From contig NZ_WUQX01000001.1 in NCBI RefSeq assembly GCF_009830285.1, positions 2,108,501-2,172,500 on the forward strand: a DNA stretch of 64,000 bases, written 5' to 3'. The notes beneath the pieces are model-generated. The model was not told the origin of the DNA, did not search any database, and worked only from the letters and a program-made list of their open reading frames with translations. The stretch is from Sporofaciens musculi (GTDB lineage Bacteria > Bacillota > Clostridia > Lachnospirales > Lachnospiraceae). The translations under genes were made by a program, and so were the position numbers. Numbering within the stretch: position 1 is the first letter of the stretch; the number at the start of each line of letters is the position of its first letter. Below are positions 42,452 through 49,899 of this stretch, piece by piece.

Positions 42452-43924
42452 TTGGTAAATATTATTGTTGAATTATCAAAATATTTAATGATCGTGCTGC
42501 TTACCATGTATACATATCTGTGTTTCAGCATTTTTGGGTATAGTGATCCGGACAGGCAGAGAAGTATGCTAAGAAGGCAGAATGTTCTGATGTTTATGAT
42601 CCATATCAATGCATTTATGGTGATGTATCTTGAAAAGGAGGACATCAAGATTCTTGCATTTTATGTGATACAGGTGATATTATTTATCACAACTATAACG
42701 CTGTATACGAATATTTATCCCAAGTCCTCCAGGCTGGTGGTGAATAATATGTGTATGCTGCTTTGTATCGGTATGATTATACTGGCCAGGCTGAATTATG
42801 AGAAGGCTGTGAAGCAGTACGTCATTGCAGCAGGGGCGATTGCGGTCAGTATGGCGGTTCCGGTCATAATCCGGAAGTTTAAGAAGCTGTCAGAATGGAG
42901 AAATCTGTATGCCGTTGCCGGAATTGCATCCCTTGCCATTGTCGTGGTAGTTGGGCGGGTGTCCTACGGGGCGAAGCTTGGGTTCACGGTTGCAGGAATC
43001 AGCATCCAGCCGTCAGAGCTGGTGAAGATTATTTTCGTGTTTTTTGTGGCATCCAGCTTCAAGATGTCGCTGGAATTTAAGAATATTGTGATAACCACGG
43101 CTCTTGCAGCCTTCCATGTGCTGATTCTCGTGGTGTCTAAGGATCTGGGGGCAGCCTTGATTATTTTCGTGGTGTATCTGGCCATGCTCTATGTGGCGAC
43201 CCATCAGTTCCTGTATGTTGCCGCCGGACTTGGCGCGGGCAGCGTGGCGTCAGTGGGGGCCTATTACTTGTTCAACCATGTGAGAACCAGGGTAGAGGCA
43301 TGGAGAGATCCCTTTGCGGTCTATGACAACGGAGGATATCAGGTTGCCCAGTCCCTTTTTGCCATCGGTACAGGCGGATGGTTTGGAATGGGGCTGTTCC
43401 AGGGGATGCCGGAGAAGATTCCTGTTGCGGATGAGGATTTTATCTTTTCCGCCATATCAGAGGAGATGGGATTAATATTTGCCCTGTGCATCATTCTCAT
43501 CTGTGTCAGTTGTTATGTAATGTTCCTAAATATTGCCATGCAGCTTCACAATATGTTCTACAAGATGGTGGCTCTTGGACTTGGGACCTGTTATATTTTC
43601 CAGGCTTTCCTGAATATTGGGGGAGTGACCAAGTTCATCCCGTCTACGGGAGTGACGCTGCCGCTTGTAAGCTATGGAGGAAGCTCGCTGCTTAGCACGC
43701 TGGTTATGTTTGCTATTATCCAGGGATTATATATAGTAAGGGAAGACGAGGAAGAGGATATTGAGAGAAGAAAAAAGGAAAGGCTACGAGCAAAGAGAGG
43801 CCCAGAAGCGGGTGTGGGCAGACCGAGAAAGACAAGAGATGTCCCGGAAAGAGAGAAAAGAAGCCGACCGCCAAGACCGGAAAAAGAACAAGGCAAAGCG
43901 CGCAAGGAACAAAGAGTTCGCTAG
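42452..43924 (+). CDS. FtsW/RodA/SpoVE-family glycosyltransferase
   Basis: A 490-residue SEDS-family peptidoglycan polymerase with about 12 helices and a TTG start. Signatures include GISIQPSELVKI, SKDLGAALIIF, NGGYQVAQSLFAIGTGGWFGMGL and the C-terminal FIPSTGVTLPLVSYGGSSLLSTL. The cytoplasmic tail (about 430-490) is highly charged. The partner PBP gene starts inside this gene. It polymerises lipid II glycan strands. Whether it acts in division, elongation or sporulation is not decidable. Confidence 0.9.
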   Translation: MVNIIVELSKYLMIVLLTMYTYLCFSIFGYSDPDRQRSMLRRQNVLMFMIHINAFMVMYLEKEDIKILAFYVIQVILFITTITLYTNIYPKSSRLVVNNMCMLLCIGMIILARLNYEKAVKQYVIAAGAIAVSMAVPVIIRKFKKLSEWRNLYAVAGIASLAIVVVVGRVSYGAKLGFTVAGISIQPSELVKIIFVFFVASSFKMSLEFKNIVITTALAAFHVLILVVSKDLGAALIIFVVYLAMLYVATHQFLYVAAGLGAGSVASVGAYYLFNHVRTRVEAWRDPFAVYDNGGYQVAQSLFAIGTGGWFGMGLFQGMPEKIPVADEDFIFSAISEEMGLIFALCIILICVSCYVMFLNIAMQLHNMFYKMVALGLGTCYIFQAFLNIGGVTKFIPSTGVTLPLVSYGGSSLLSTLVMFAIIQGLYIVREDEEEDIERRKKERLRAKRGPEAGVGRPRKTRDVPEREKRSRPPRPEKEQGKARKEQRVR

Positions 43925-45290
43925 GGTCACGTATATTTTCGTCGCGCTGTTTCTGGCTATGATGGGATATATCAGCTATTTCCAGGTTACAAGGAGTAAG
44001 GAGTACATCCAAAGCCCCTACAATGCCAGAAAAGATTCCTATGCGGAGCGGGTGGTGCGGGGAAATATTCTGGACAGGAGCGGGAACGTACTGGCCAGGA
44101 CGCTGGTATCTGAGGACGGAACCGAGACGAGGGAGTACCCTTATGGCAATATGTTTGCCCATACGGTGGGCTACAGCGACCACGGCAAATCAGGGCTCGA
44201 ATCTGTGACGAATTTTGAACTTTTGACATCCAATGCATTTTTTCTTGAGAAATTAAAAAATGAGTTCCAGGACAAGAAGAATATGGGGGACAGCGTGGTT
44301 ACCACGCTGGACGCAAATCTGCAGCAAACGGCATATCAGGCCATGGGGAACGCTAAGGGAGCAGTTGTGGTGATGGAGCCGAGTACAGGCAAGATACTGG
44401 TGATGCTCTCAAAGCCGGATTTTGACCCGAATAGGCTGTCGGAGGATTGGGAATACTTGAATACAGATGTTAATAGTGCGCTTCTGAATCGCGCCACCCA
44501 GGGGCAGTACGCGCCTGGCTCTACCTTCAAGGTGATTACAGCCCTTGAGTATATGCGGGAGAATCTGGGAGCTTCGAGTTACAGCTATAACTGCGGCGGG
44601 GCCATTGAGCAGGACGGGACGACAATCCATTGCTTCGGCGGAAATGTCCATGGGCAGGTGTCTTTTGCGGACAGTATTGCATACTCCTGTAATACCTCTT
44701 TTTGTAATATTGGGCTTTCGTTAGATATGGGCAGATTTAAGAAGACATCTAAGGAATTGTTGTTCGACTCAAAGCTTCCTTCTGTTCTGCCTTATAGTAA
44801 GAGTAAGTTTATGCTGGATACAGGGGCCACCAGCGCGGATAAGATGATGACTGCCATGGGCCAGGGCAAGACCCAGGTTAGCCCCTATCATATGGCATTG
44901 GTGACATGCGCCATCGCCAACGGCGGGATTCTCATGAAGCCGTATCTTGTGGATTCGATTACGAACTATACTGGACAGGAGGTGGATAAGAACCTTCCGG
45001 AAGAGTATAAGACGCTGATGACGGCGGACGAGGCAGCGCAGCTTAAGCAGTATATGACGGGTGTGGTGGAGTACGGGACGGCGACGGTGCTTCGGGGCCA
45101 AAGCTACACGGCGGCAGGAAAGACCGGAACGGCGGAATACAGCTCTGACAAGGAAAAGGACCATTCCTGGTATATTGGTTTAACCAATGTGGACAACCCT
45201 GAGCTGGTAATCAGTGTGATTATCGAATCCTCTGATGGGGAAGGGAAAGCCGTCAATGTGGCGAAGCAGGTATTTGACGCCTATTATTAA
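43839..45290 (+). CDS. Class B penicillin-binding protein (transpeptidase)
   Basis: A membrane-anchored transpeptidase of 483 residues from ATG 43839, or 509 from TTG 43761. A charged cytosolic head precedes one helix (VTYIFVALFLAMMGYI), then a pedestal domain and a transpeptidase domain with SxxK (S228-T-F-K231), SCN and KTGTAEYS motifs. It cross-links peptidoglycan; its partner is the SEDS protein encoded immediately upstream. Either start lies inside the ftsW-like frame, so 86-164 bases are read in two frames, both encoding charged residues. Confidence 0.92.
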   Translation: MSRKERKEADRQDRKKNKAKRARNKEFARVTYIFVALFLAMMGYISYFQVTRSKEYIQSPYNARKDSYAERVVRGNILDRSGNVLARTLVSEDGTETREYPYGNMFAHTVGYSDHGKSGLESVTNFELLTSNAFFLEKLKNEFQDKKNMGDSVVTTLDANLQQTAYQAMGNAKGAVVVMEPSTGKILVMLSKPDFDPNRLSEDWEYLNTDVNSALLNRATQGQYAPGSTFKVITALEYMRENLGASSYSYNCGGAIEQDGTTIHCFGGNVHGQVSFADSIAYSCNTSFCNIGLSLDMGRFKKTSKELLFDSKLPSVLPYSKSKFMLDTGATSADKMMTAMGQGKTQVSPYHMALVTCAIANGGILMKPYLVDSITNYTGQEVDKNLPEEYKTLMTADEAAQLKQYMTGVVEYGTATVLRGQSYTAAGKTGTAEYSSDKEKDHSWYIGLTNVDNPELVISVIIESSDGEGKAVNVAKQVFDAYY

Positions 45291-45326
45291 GTTTTTTGAT
45301 ATTTTAGTGTACAAGAGGGGCGGAAT

Positions 45327-45647
45327 ATGAGATACTATAAACATCTATATGTGGCGGAGGGGCTTCGGAAAAAGGAGAAGATCATCCGTAAGCTTAACAA
45401 TAATAAACTGCAAATGAATATCCATGTCATAACTTTGGCGAATAATGAGAAGAATCAGTTGGAGATCTATCATTCCATGGTCTTTTTACAGCCGAATTTT
45501 CCTCATGACGACTTATTTGTGGTCGGACTTGCAAAAGGTTATGAAGATGCGGTAGAAATGGTGGAAGAAATCGCTCAGGAAGTGTATAATAAGACAAAAG
45601 GGGCAGACATTCGTTCCTATATATTAGAGAGAGAACAGGAAGAGTAA
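45327..45647 (+). CDS. Conserved hypothetical protein
   Basis: A 106-residue soluble alpha/beta protein (YYKHLYVAEGLRKKEKIIRKL, then VITLANNEKNQLEIYHSMVF, DLFVVGLAKGYEDAVEMVEEIAQEVY). No motif recognised. Its position directly before the DUF2953 and GerW genes, 2 bases from the next start, suggests co-expression with cell-wall or sporulation functions. Confidence 0.8.
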   Translation: MRYYKHLYVAEGLRKKEKIIRKLNNNKLQMNIHVITLANNEKNQLEIYHSMVFLQPNFPHDDLFVVGLAKGYEDAVEMVEEIAQEVYNKTKGADIRSYILEREQEE

Positions 45648-45648
45648 G

Positions 45649-46887
45649 ATGCTACATATTCTATTGCTTATCTTGAAAATCATAGGGATTATAATTGCAG
45701 TAATACTGGGGATACTTGTATTACTGGTTTGTGTCGTTCTTTTTGTTCCGGTCAGGTATGACATGAAGGCCGTATCAAAGGGCACATTTGCCAAAACCTG
45801 TATGAAAGCCAAAGTGACGTGGCTTTTACATCTGGTCAGAGTGAATCTGTGCTATGAGGACAAGGTGTTTTCCTGGCAGGTTCGGGTTGGGTGGAAGAAG
45901 ATACAAAGCGGTCAGGAAGAAAAAAAGACTATAGAAGCAGAGGTGAAGACATATGATGAAGAAGTGGACGAGGATTGGGAAGAAGAACTTCAACAAGAGC
46001 CGGTCTCTTTTGGGTCTGGTTCGGAAGAAGCCGGTAAGAGGCATCGGGAAGTTCTGGAAGAAGAAAAGGGTAAGCCCGTTAAAGAGCCTGAAGAAAAACG
46101 GGAAGGTTCTGTGGAAGGGCTTGAAGAAAAACAAAAGGTTTGGGGAGCGTCTGGCAGAGATGTGCGGAATTCGTCCAAAGAGCCGGAACGGCTGGTGGAC
46201 GAGCTGGAACGGGAGATGGAACGGGTCCTTGAGGCCGAAAAAGATATGGAGGAAGAAGAGTCCGCTGATTGTAAGGAACGGCAGGAAGATTGGGAAGCTG
46301 ACCAGCAGGAATGGAAGATTGTTTCTGAAGACAGCGGGGAAGAACGGGAAACGGATTATGAGGGAACTGAAGAAGAAGGGACCGGAATATGGCAGAAGGC
46401 TGCAGGCATCTGTCAAAGCATTTACCAGAAGATAGCCAATCTGTACCGCAAGATTGCTGGGATACCGGAGAAGATTGGCAGTACCGTAGAGGGGCTTATC
46501 CAAAAGGTTCAGGGATTGCTGGAAAAGAAGGATAAGATCATAGAGTTTCTCTCGGATGAGATTCATCAGACAGCATTTATGAAGGCAAGGGATGAAGTGC
46601 TTTTCCTGCTTCGCAGGCTGAAGCCTGGGACAATTCAGGCGGATATCCGCTATGGATTTGACGATCCGTCCCTGACTGGTAAGGTTCTGGCTGGACTTAG
46701 CATGTGTTATCCCTTCTTGGGCGACGATGTGGATATTCATCCGGATTTTGAGAAAAGGGTGTTTGACGGGCAGCTAAAGATTGCAGGGCGGCTTCGGGCA
46801 AGCTATTTTTTGAAGCTTTTGTGGAAACTTGTGTGGAGTAAGGAAGTGCGCATGACCTACCGTCATGTGAGAAATTTTGAATTATAA
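45649..46887 (+). CDS. DUF2953 membrane protein with charged insert
   Basis: A 412-residue protein: an N-terminal membrane helix (about 1-32), then the DUF2953 N-part (VPVRYDMKA, KAKVTWLLHLVRVNLCYEDKVFSWQVR), a long very acidic/basic low-complexity insert (about 85-245) with repeated E and K runs, amphipathic helices and the DUF2953 C-part (GTIQADIRYGFDDPSLTGKVLAGLSM). The family (YtfI) is paired with YtfJ/GerW in sporulating Firmicutes, exactly as here. Role in spore germination is inferred. Confidence 0.85.
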   Translation: MLHILLLILKIIGIIIAVILGILVLLVCVVLFVPVRYDMKAVSKGTFAKTCMKAKVTWLLHLVRVNLCYEDKVFSWQVRVGWKKIQSGQEEKKTIEAEVKTYDEEVDEDWEEELQQEPVSFGSGSEEAGKRHREVLEEEKGKPVKEPEEKREGSVEGLEEKQKVWGASGRDVRNSSKEPERLVDELEREMERVLEAEKDMEEEESADCKERQEDWEADQQEWKIVSEDSGEERETDYEGTEEEGTGIWQKAAGICQSIYQKIANLYRKIAGIPEKIGSTVEGLIQKVQGLLEKKDKIIEFLSDEIHQTAFMKARDEVLFLLRRLKPGTIQADIRYGFDDPSLTGKVLAGLSMCYPFLGDDVDIHPDFEKRVFDGQLKIAGRLRASYFLKLLWKLVWSKEVRMTYRHVRNFEL

Positions 46888-46907
46888 GCAGTAGGAGGAA
46901 TCGGATT

Positions 46908-47303
46908 ATGACGGATCATCAATTTAAGGGAACAGTGGAGGCTTTGTTTAACGGAATGGATGGGGTAATCTCATCTAAGACTGTGGTAGGAGAAGCAATC
47001 CATATCGGGGATACCATCATCCTTCCTCTGGTGGATGTGTCTTTTGCCGTGGGCGCAGGAGCATTCAACGGGGACAAGAAGGAGAAGGGCGCAGGCGGGC
47101 TTGGCGGTAAGATTACTCCCAGTGCGGTGCTTGTAATTCAGAATGGACATACGAAGCTTGTGAATGTCAAGAATCAGGATACCATGACGAAGATTTTGGA
47201 CATGGTGCCGGATATGATTGACCGTTTTGGGTCCAAAAAAGAAGATAAGATGACAGAGGATGAGGTGATGGACATCTTAGATTCGGCACAGGATGACCAG
47301 TAG
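46908..47303 (+). CDS. gerW: Spore protein GerW/YtfJ family
   Basis: A 131-residue protein: SSKTVVGEAIHIGDTIILPLVDVSFAVGAGAF followed by a Gly-rich loop (GAGGLGGKITPSAVLVIQNG), typical of the YtfJ/GerW family needed for normal L-alanine-dependent germination in Bacillus. It follows the DUF2953 gene by 20 bases with a gtaggaggaatc site. It supports a spore-forming lineage. Confidence 0.93.
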   Translation: MTDHQFKGTVEALFNGMDGVISSKTVVGEAIHIGDTIILPLVDVSFAVGAGAFNGDKKEKGAGGLGGKITPSAVLVIQNGHTKLVNVKNQDTMTKILDMVPDMIDRFGSKKEDKMTEDEVMDILDSAQDDQ

Positions 47304-47396
47304 GTTTTATAATATTGCCAGGTATTTAGAAGAACGGAGGCATTTTTTTAAGGGACGGCACATATGATATAAAAAATGCGGGCAAGGGTGGCTGTG

Positions 47397-47534
47397 ATGA
47401 AGCGAGTTATAGGATTTGCCCTGTTCTGTGTGGCGCTTGGAATGGTTCTGGCACTTATTCTGCCGAACATGTTTGTGGCGGTGTTGTGTATCATCTTGTG
47501 TATCCTGGCGGGATATAATTTATTTTGCTGTTGA
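47397..47534 (+). CDS. 45-residue conserved-looking membrane protein
   Basis: The frame reads MKRVIGFALFCVALGMVLALI, LPNMFVAVLCIILCILAGYNL and FCC, then stop: two short hydrophobic helices split by LPN, ending GYNLFCC. It has an aagggtgg ribosome site seven bases upstream. This looks like a family of tiny Clostridia membrane proteins found near spore genes. It is too short for routine gene callers, and codon use matches its neighbours. Function unknown. Confidence 0.65.
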   Translation: MKRVIGFALFCVALGMVLALILPNMFVAVLCIILCILAGYNLFCC

Positions 47535-47560
47535 AAGAGACTGTTCTATGAAGTGAAATT

Positions 47561-47609
47561 GCGCAAGGTATGGTATTGTCTATGATTTGGATTTTACTAT
47601 ATCTTGTGC
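47561..47609 (+). terminator. Imperfect hairpin related to the one at 49601
   Basis: gcgcaaggtat (from 47561) pairs imperfectly with atatcttgtgc (to 47609), with G-T pairs. The same arms recur at 49601-49642, so these are two copies of one hairpin type bracketing the two DUF-like genes. Probably the terminator of the gerW transcript. Confidence 0.45.
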
Positions 47610-47821
47610 TTTATGCTTTGTGGGGCGGCTTTTTTAGCTCATGGCATGTATGTGGATTGGGGCAGCAGTAAGCAGATGAATGTATATCACTTTTATTCCC
47701 GAAAACCCACCATTTCATTCCATTATGATTGAAAATCAGAATTCTTTGTCGATATACTTATAGGGCACATCGTAAGCGGAAGCTATTTGTCTATGACCAG
47801 AACAAAATAGGAGGAATGAAG

Positions 47822-48787
47822 ATGGAGTTTGAAGTGACAGGCAAATCAAAAGGGTACAATTTAACGGAGCTGTTTCTGAAAAAAGAAGGAGCGGGTAAGA
47901 ATGATGGCATGAGTTTTGCAGAGCTTGCGGCTGCAAAATCAGCAGAGGAATCGGCAAAGCAGCCGGATACTTTGGAAGGAACGAAAACCGGACTTTTTAT
48001 GGGTGAAACATATGAGGAACGCCTTAATAAAATTGGGGATAAAAATTCGGCCAATGCCTTTCGGGATGCTTATGCGAAGAAAATGGCGGGTTCTGTGGAT
48101 TATGTTTCAGCCATTAGTCAATTATTTAACACCGGATATGTAGGCGCGGATAATTTTGCAGATGCCTTCCCCCAGTATGACGTCATCACCCATGTGGGAA
48201 ATGCAGATATTTCTTCTGCTAACTGGCAGAGAAATGATTTCCCCTTTTGGGAGTATTTTAAAAGAGATACCAGTGCAGACGCTTTAAATGACTGGAGACC
48301 TTTAGGTGAGAATCCACCTCAGACCCGCGGTGATTTGCAGAGAAACTATGGCAGTATCGGCCCTGGCCGAATTGCAATTCTCATCCCGGAGAGTCTGCAA
48401 AAAAAGATGGACGCAGATCCTGCCTATGCGAGAAAGATTGTGGCGAAGCTAAGGGAATGGAAGGAGGATTATGACAGATGGGACAATACGGTGGCTGCAT
48501 CCTACGGAGGGAATGTAGCAGAGCATCAGGCGAGCAAAAGTTATGTGTTTGATCTGGATGAAAACGGAGATGTGAGGAATTGTACTGTTACCAGCAGCGG
48601 CGGAGAGATTACGGGGCCTACAGAGGAAGAAAGAAGGCAGTTTGAGGCTGAACAGGAAAGGAAATGGAGACTGCGTGTGAAGTATATTAAGATTATGGAG
48701 GATGGAGCTGAAAGTAAGATACAAAAGGAACTGGAGGCGTTACGTTTCTTTCAGAGCCAGCGCATAAGACAGGAGGTATTGCTGTAA
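47822..48787 (+). CDS. Uncharacterised protein, paralogue of the next gene
   Basis: A soluble protein of about 321 residues from ATG 47822, chosen for the aggagg at 47808-47813. MSFAELAAAKSAEES and DFPFWEYFKRDTSAD are notable; the core has GPGRIAILIPESLQKKMDADPAYARKI, then YVFDLDENGDVRN and a charged C-terminal helix. The core pattern (G..I.I...L..KM..DP.....KI, then a ...G.V... strand) recurs in the next protein. No signal peptide or membrane helix. No enzyme motif recognised; it resembles the DUF6033-type proteins of Lachnospiraceae. Two bases separate it from its neighbour, so the two are translated together. Confidence 0.7.
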   Translation: MEFEVTGKSKGYNLTELFLKKEGAGKNDGMSFAELAAAKSAEESAKQPDTLEGTKTGLFMGETYEERLNKIGDKNSANAFRDAYAKKMAGSVDYVSAISQLFNTGYVGADNFADAFPQYDVITHVGNADISSANWQRNDFPFWEYFKRDTSADALNDWRPLGENPPQTRGDLQRNYGSIGPGRIAILIPESLQKKMDADPAYARKIVAKLREWKEDYDRWDNTVAASYGGNVAEHQASKSYVFDLDENGDVRNCTVTSSGGEITGPTEEERRQFEAEQERKWRLRVKYIKIMEDGAESKIQKELEALRFFQSQRIRQEVLL

Positions 48788-48789
48788 CT

Positions 48790-49455
48790 ATGAACGTTTT
48801 AACTGTAAAGGGTGATTTGGCTGATGTGTCTTCATTTGTGGGGAAAACACAGAAAAAGGCTGACGGAGGTATAAGTTTTATAGAGCAATTACAGAGTATC
48901 AGCGAAACAACGGGTTCTTCGCCGGTGGAGGCATATCAGAAGTATCTGGAGAGAAGGTATGGAAATGTGATGGTCCAAAGTGTCATGAACGACCAGAAAA
49001 GTATGGATAGAATCGGAGGAGCAACGTTTGGAACAGGGAATGTGGTAATAGCGCCCAACATTTTAGAGCAGATGGCGAGCAATCCGGAAAAAGCAGCCTA
49101 TTATGAAGGGAAGATACAACATTACTTCCAGACTCTGCCCGCGTGTGAAGCGCAGCTTTCCGCTATGGGGCACGAAATTCACTCGTCGGGTGTTGTGATT
49201 CATCCGGACGGAACGGTAACCTATTATGTCACTGGTGATTTAAAGCCGGAGGTGAGGGCGAAGATCGAAGCCCAGATTAGAGCCGAGGATGAAGCTAAGG
49301 CAAAGAGGAAAAGAGAGTATCAGAGGCTCAGTGAGGAGGCGGCAGAAAGGCGGAGAGAAAGTATACCCTTAGGGCATCCCGTGATGCATGCCCCTGGCGG
49401 GGCGGGTGGACTGCGTCCATTAGGGTATGCGGATTTCTGCTGTGGCAGGCTGTGA
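48790..49455 (+). CDS. Uncharacterised DUF6033-like protein whose tail is encoded by a hairpin repeat
   Basis: A 221-residue protein. AYQKYLERRYGNVMVQSV, TGNVVIAPNILEQMASNPEKAAYYEGKI and SSGVVIHPDGTVTYYVTGD are the conserved-looking parts, then a helix rich in charge (about 155-190). The last 30 residues (from IPLGHPVM) are encoded by the hairpin repeat at 49362-49427 and are Gly/Pro-rich without resemblance to the paralogue, so the natural C-terminus may have been replaced when the repeat arrived. Function unknown. Confidence 0.7.
   Translation: MNVLTVKGDLADVSSFVGKTQKKADGGISFIEQLQSISETTGSSPVEAYQKYLERRYGNVMVQSVMNDQKSMDRIGGATFGTGNVVIAPNILEQMASNPEKAAYYEGKIQHYFQTLPACEAQLSAMGHEIHSSGVVIHPDGTVTYYVTGDLKPEVRAKIEAQIRAEDEAKAKRKREYQRLSEEAAERRRESIPLGHPVMHAPGGAGGLRPLGYADFCCGRL
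49362..49427 (-). repeat. Hairpin-rich inverted repeat, copy A
   Basis: 66 bases that match the reverse complement of 49815-49880 with about eight mismatches. It contains two internal hairpins: GCCCC-TGGC-GGGGC and GGAC-TGC-GTCC. Its first 24 bases also pair with a third partial copy at 49458-49480, giving a larger fold (49362-49480). It is inside the coding frame of the preceding gene. Confidence 0.8.
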
Positions 49456-49457
49456 AA

Positions 49458-49480
49458 TTACGGGATGCCCTTTGGGTATA
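49458..49480 (+). repeat. Partial repeat copy C
   Basis: TTACGGGATGCCCTTTGGGT and the following bases match 49858-49880 in the same orientation with one mismatch, and pair as a long stem with the start of copy A. Confidence 0.7.
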
Positions 49481-49600
49481 GAAATGTCTCATGTTTTGGG
49501 ATAACTGCCTGGACTTATGGTAAGGGGGCAGGGGCAGCCCTGATTGGCTGAGGGGTTTGCCAAGACTTTTATGTAATCAAGAAAATTGAAGATAAAAAAC

Positions 49601-49652
49601 AGGCGCAAGGTATCTCCGTGATTTTGGAAGTATCTTGTGCCTGTTTATATTT
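49601..49652 (+). terminator. Terminator hairpin after the DUF-like pair
   Basis: aggcgcaaggta (49601-49612) pairs with tatcttgtgcct (49631-49642) with two G-T pairs, then a T-rich tail. It is related to the hairpin at 47561. Confidence 0.7.
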
Positions 49653-49661
49653 GAAAAAAGA

Positions 49662-49817
49662 CGTTACGAAAAAGTATACTTTTTCATAATGGTACATTTA
49701 AAATAAATTCTCAACCATTCTAATATATTATCGACAAAAAGTCAATAAACTTAATCTCTATTTTTTGTAGCATATGTCTAAAAAATTTTCCATAGAAATC
49801 GTTACGAAAAAGTATAC
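49662..49817. repeat. 18-base direct repeats, the first within a perfect palindrome
   Basis: CGTTACGAAAAAGTATAC occurs at 49662-49679 and 49800-49817, 138 bases apart. The first copy extends into the perfect 18-base palindrome GAAAAAGTATACTTTTTC (49668-49685). The second copy runs into hairpin repeat B. The spacing and AT-rich interval resemble a regulatory or element-end region. Confidence 0.75.
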
Positions 49818-49880
49818 CTTAATGGACGCAGTCCGCCCGCCCCGCTAGGGGCATGGATTACAGGATGCCCTTTGGGTATA
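49815..49880 (+). repeat. Hairpin-rich inverted repeat, copy B, upstream of the TnpB-like gene
   Basis: It contains three consecutive hairpins: GGAC-GCA-GTCC (49824-49834), GCCCC-GCTA-GGGGC (49839-49852) and ATGCCC-TTT-GGGTAT (49865-49879, one G-T pair). It ends 19 bases before the start of the TnpB-like gene. Subterminal hairpins are typical of IS200/IS605 ends, so this may be the old left end of an element or a structured RNA. Confidence 0.75.
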
Positions 49881-49899
49881 TCTTATTGGACGGAATCAT

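Larger units (their letters stand above)
49456..49899. other. Non-coding region between the DUF-like genes and the TnpB-like gene
   Basis: About 440 bases without a gene. It holds the partial repeat copy C (49458-49480), a terminator hairpin (49601-49642), an 18-base palindrome (49668-49685), a direct repeat (49662-49679 and 49800-49817), a very AT-rich stretch (49680-49800) and repeat copy B (49815-49880). Confidence 0.8.
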
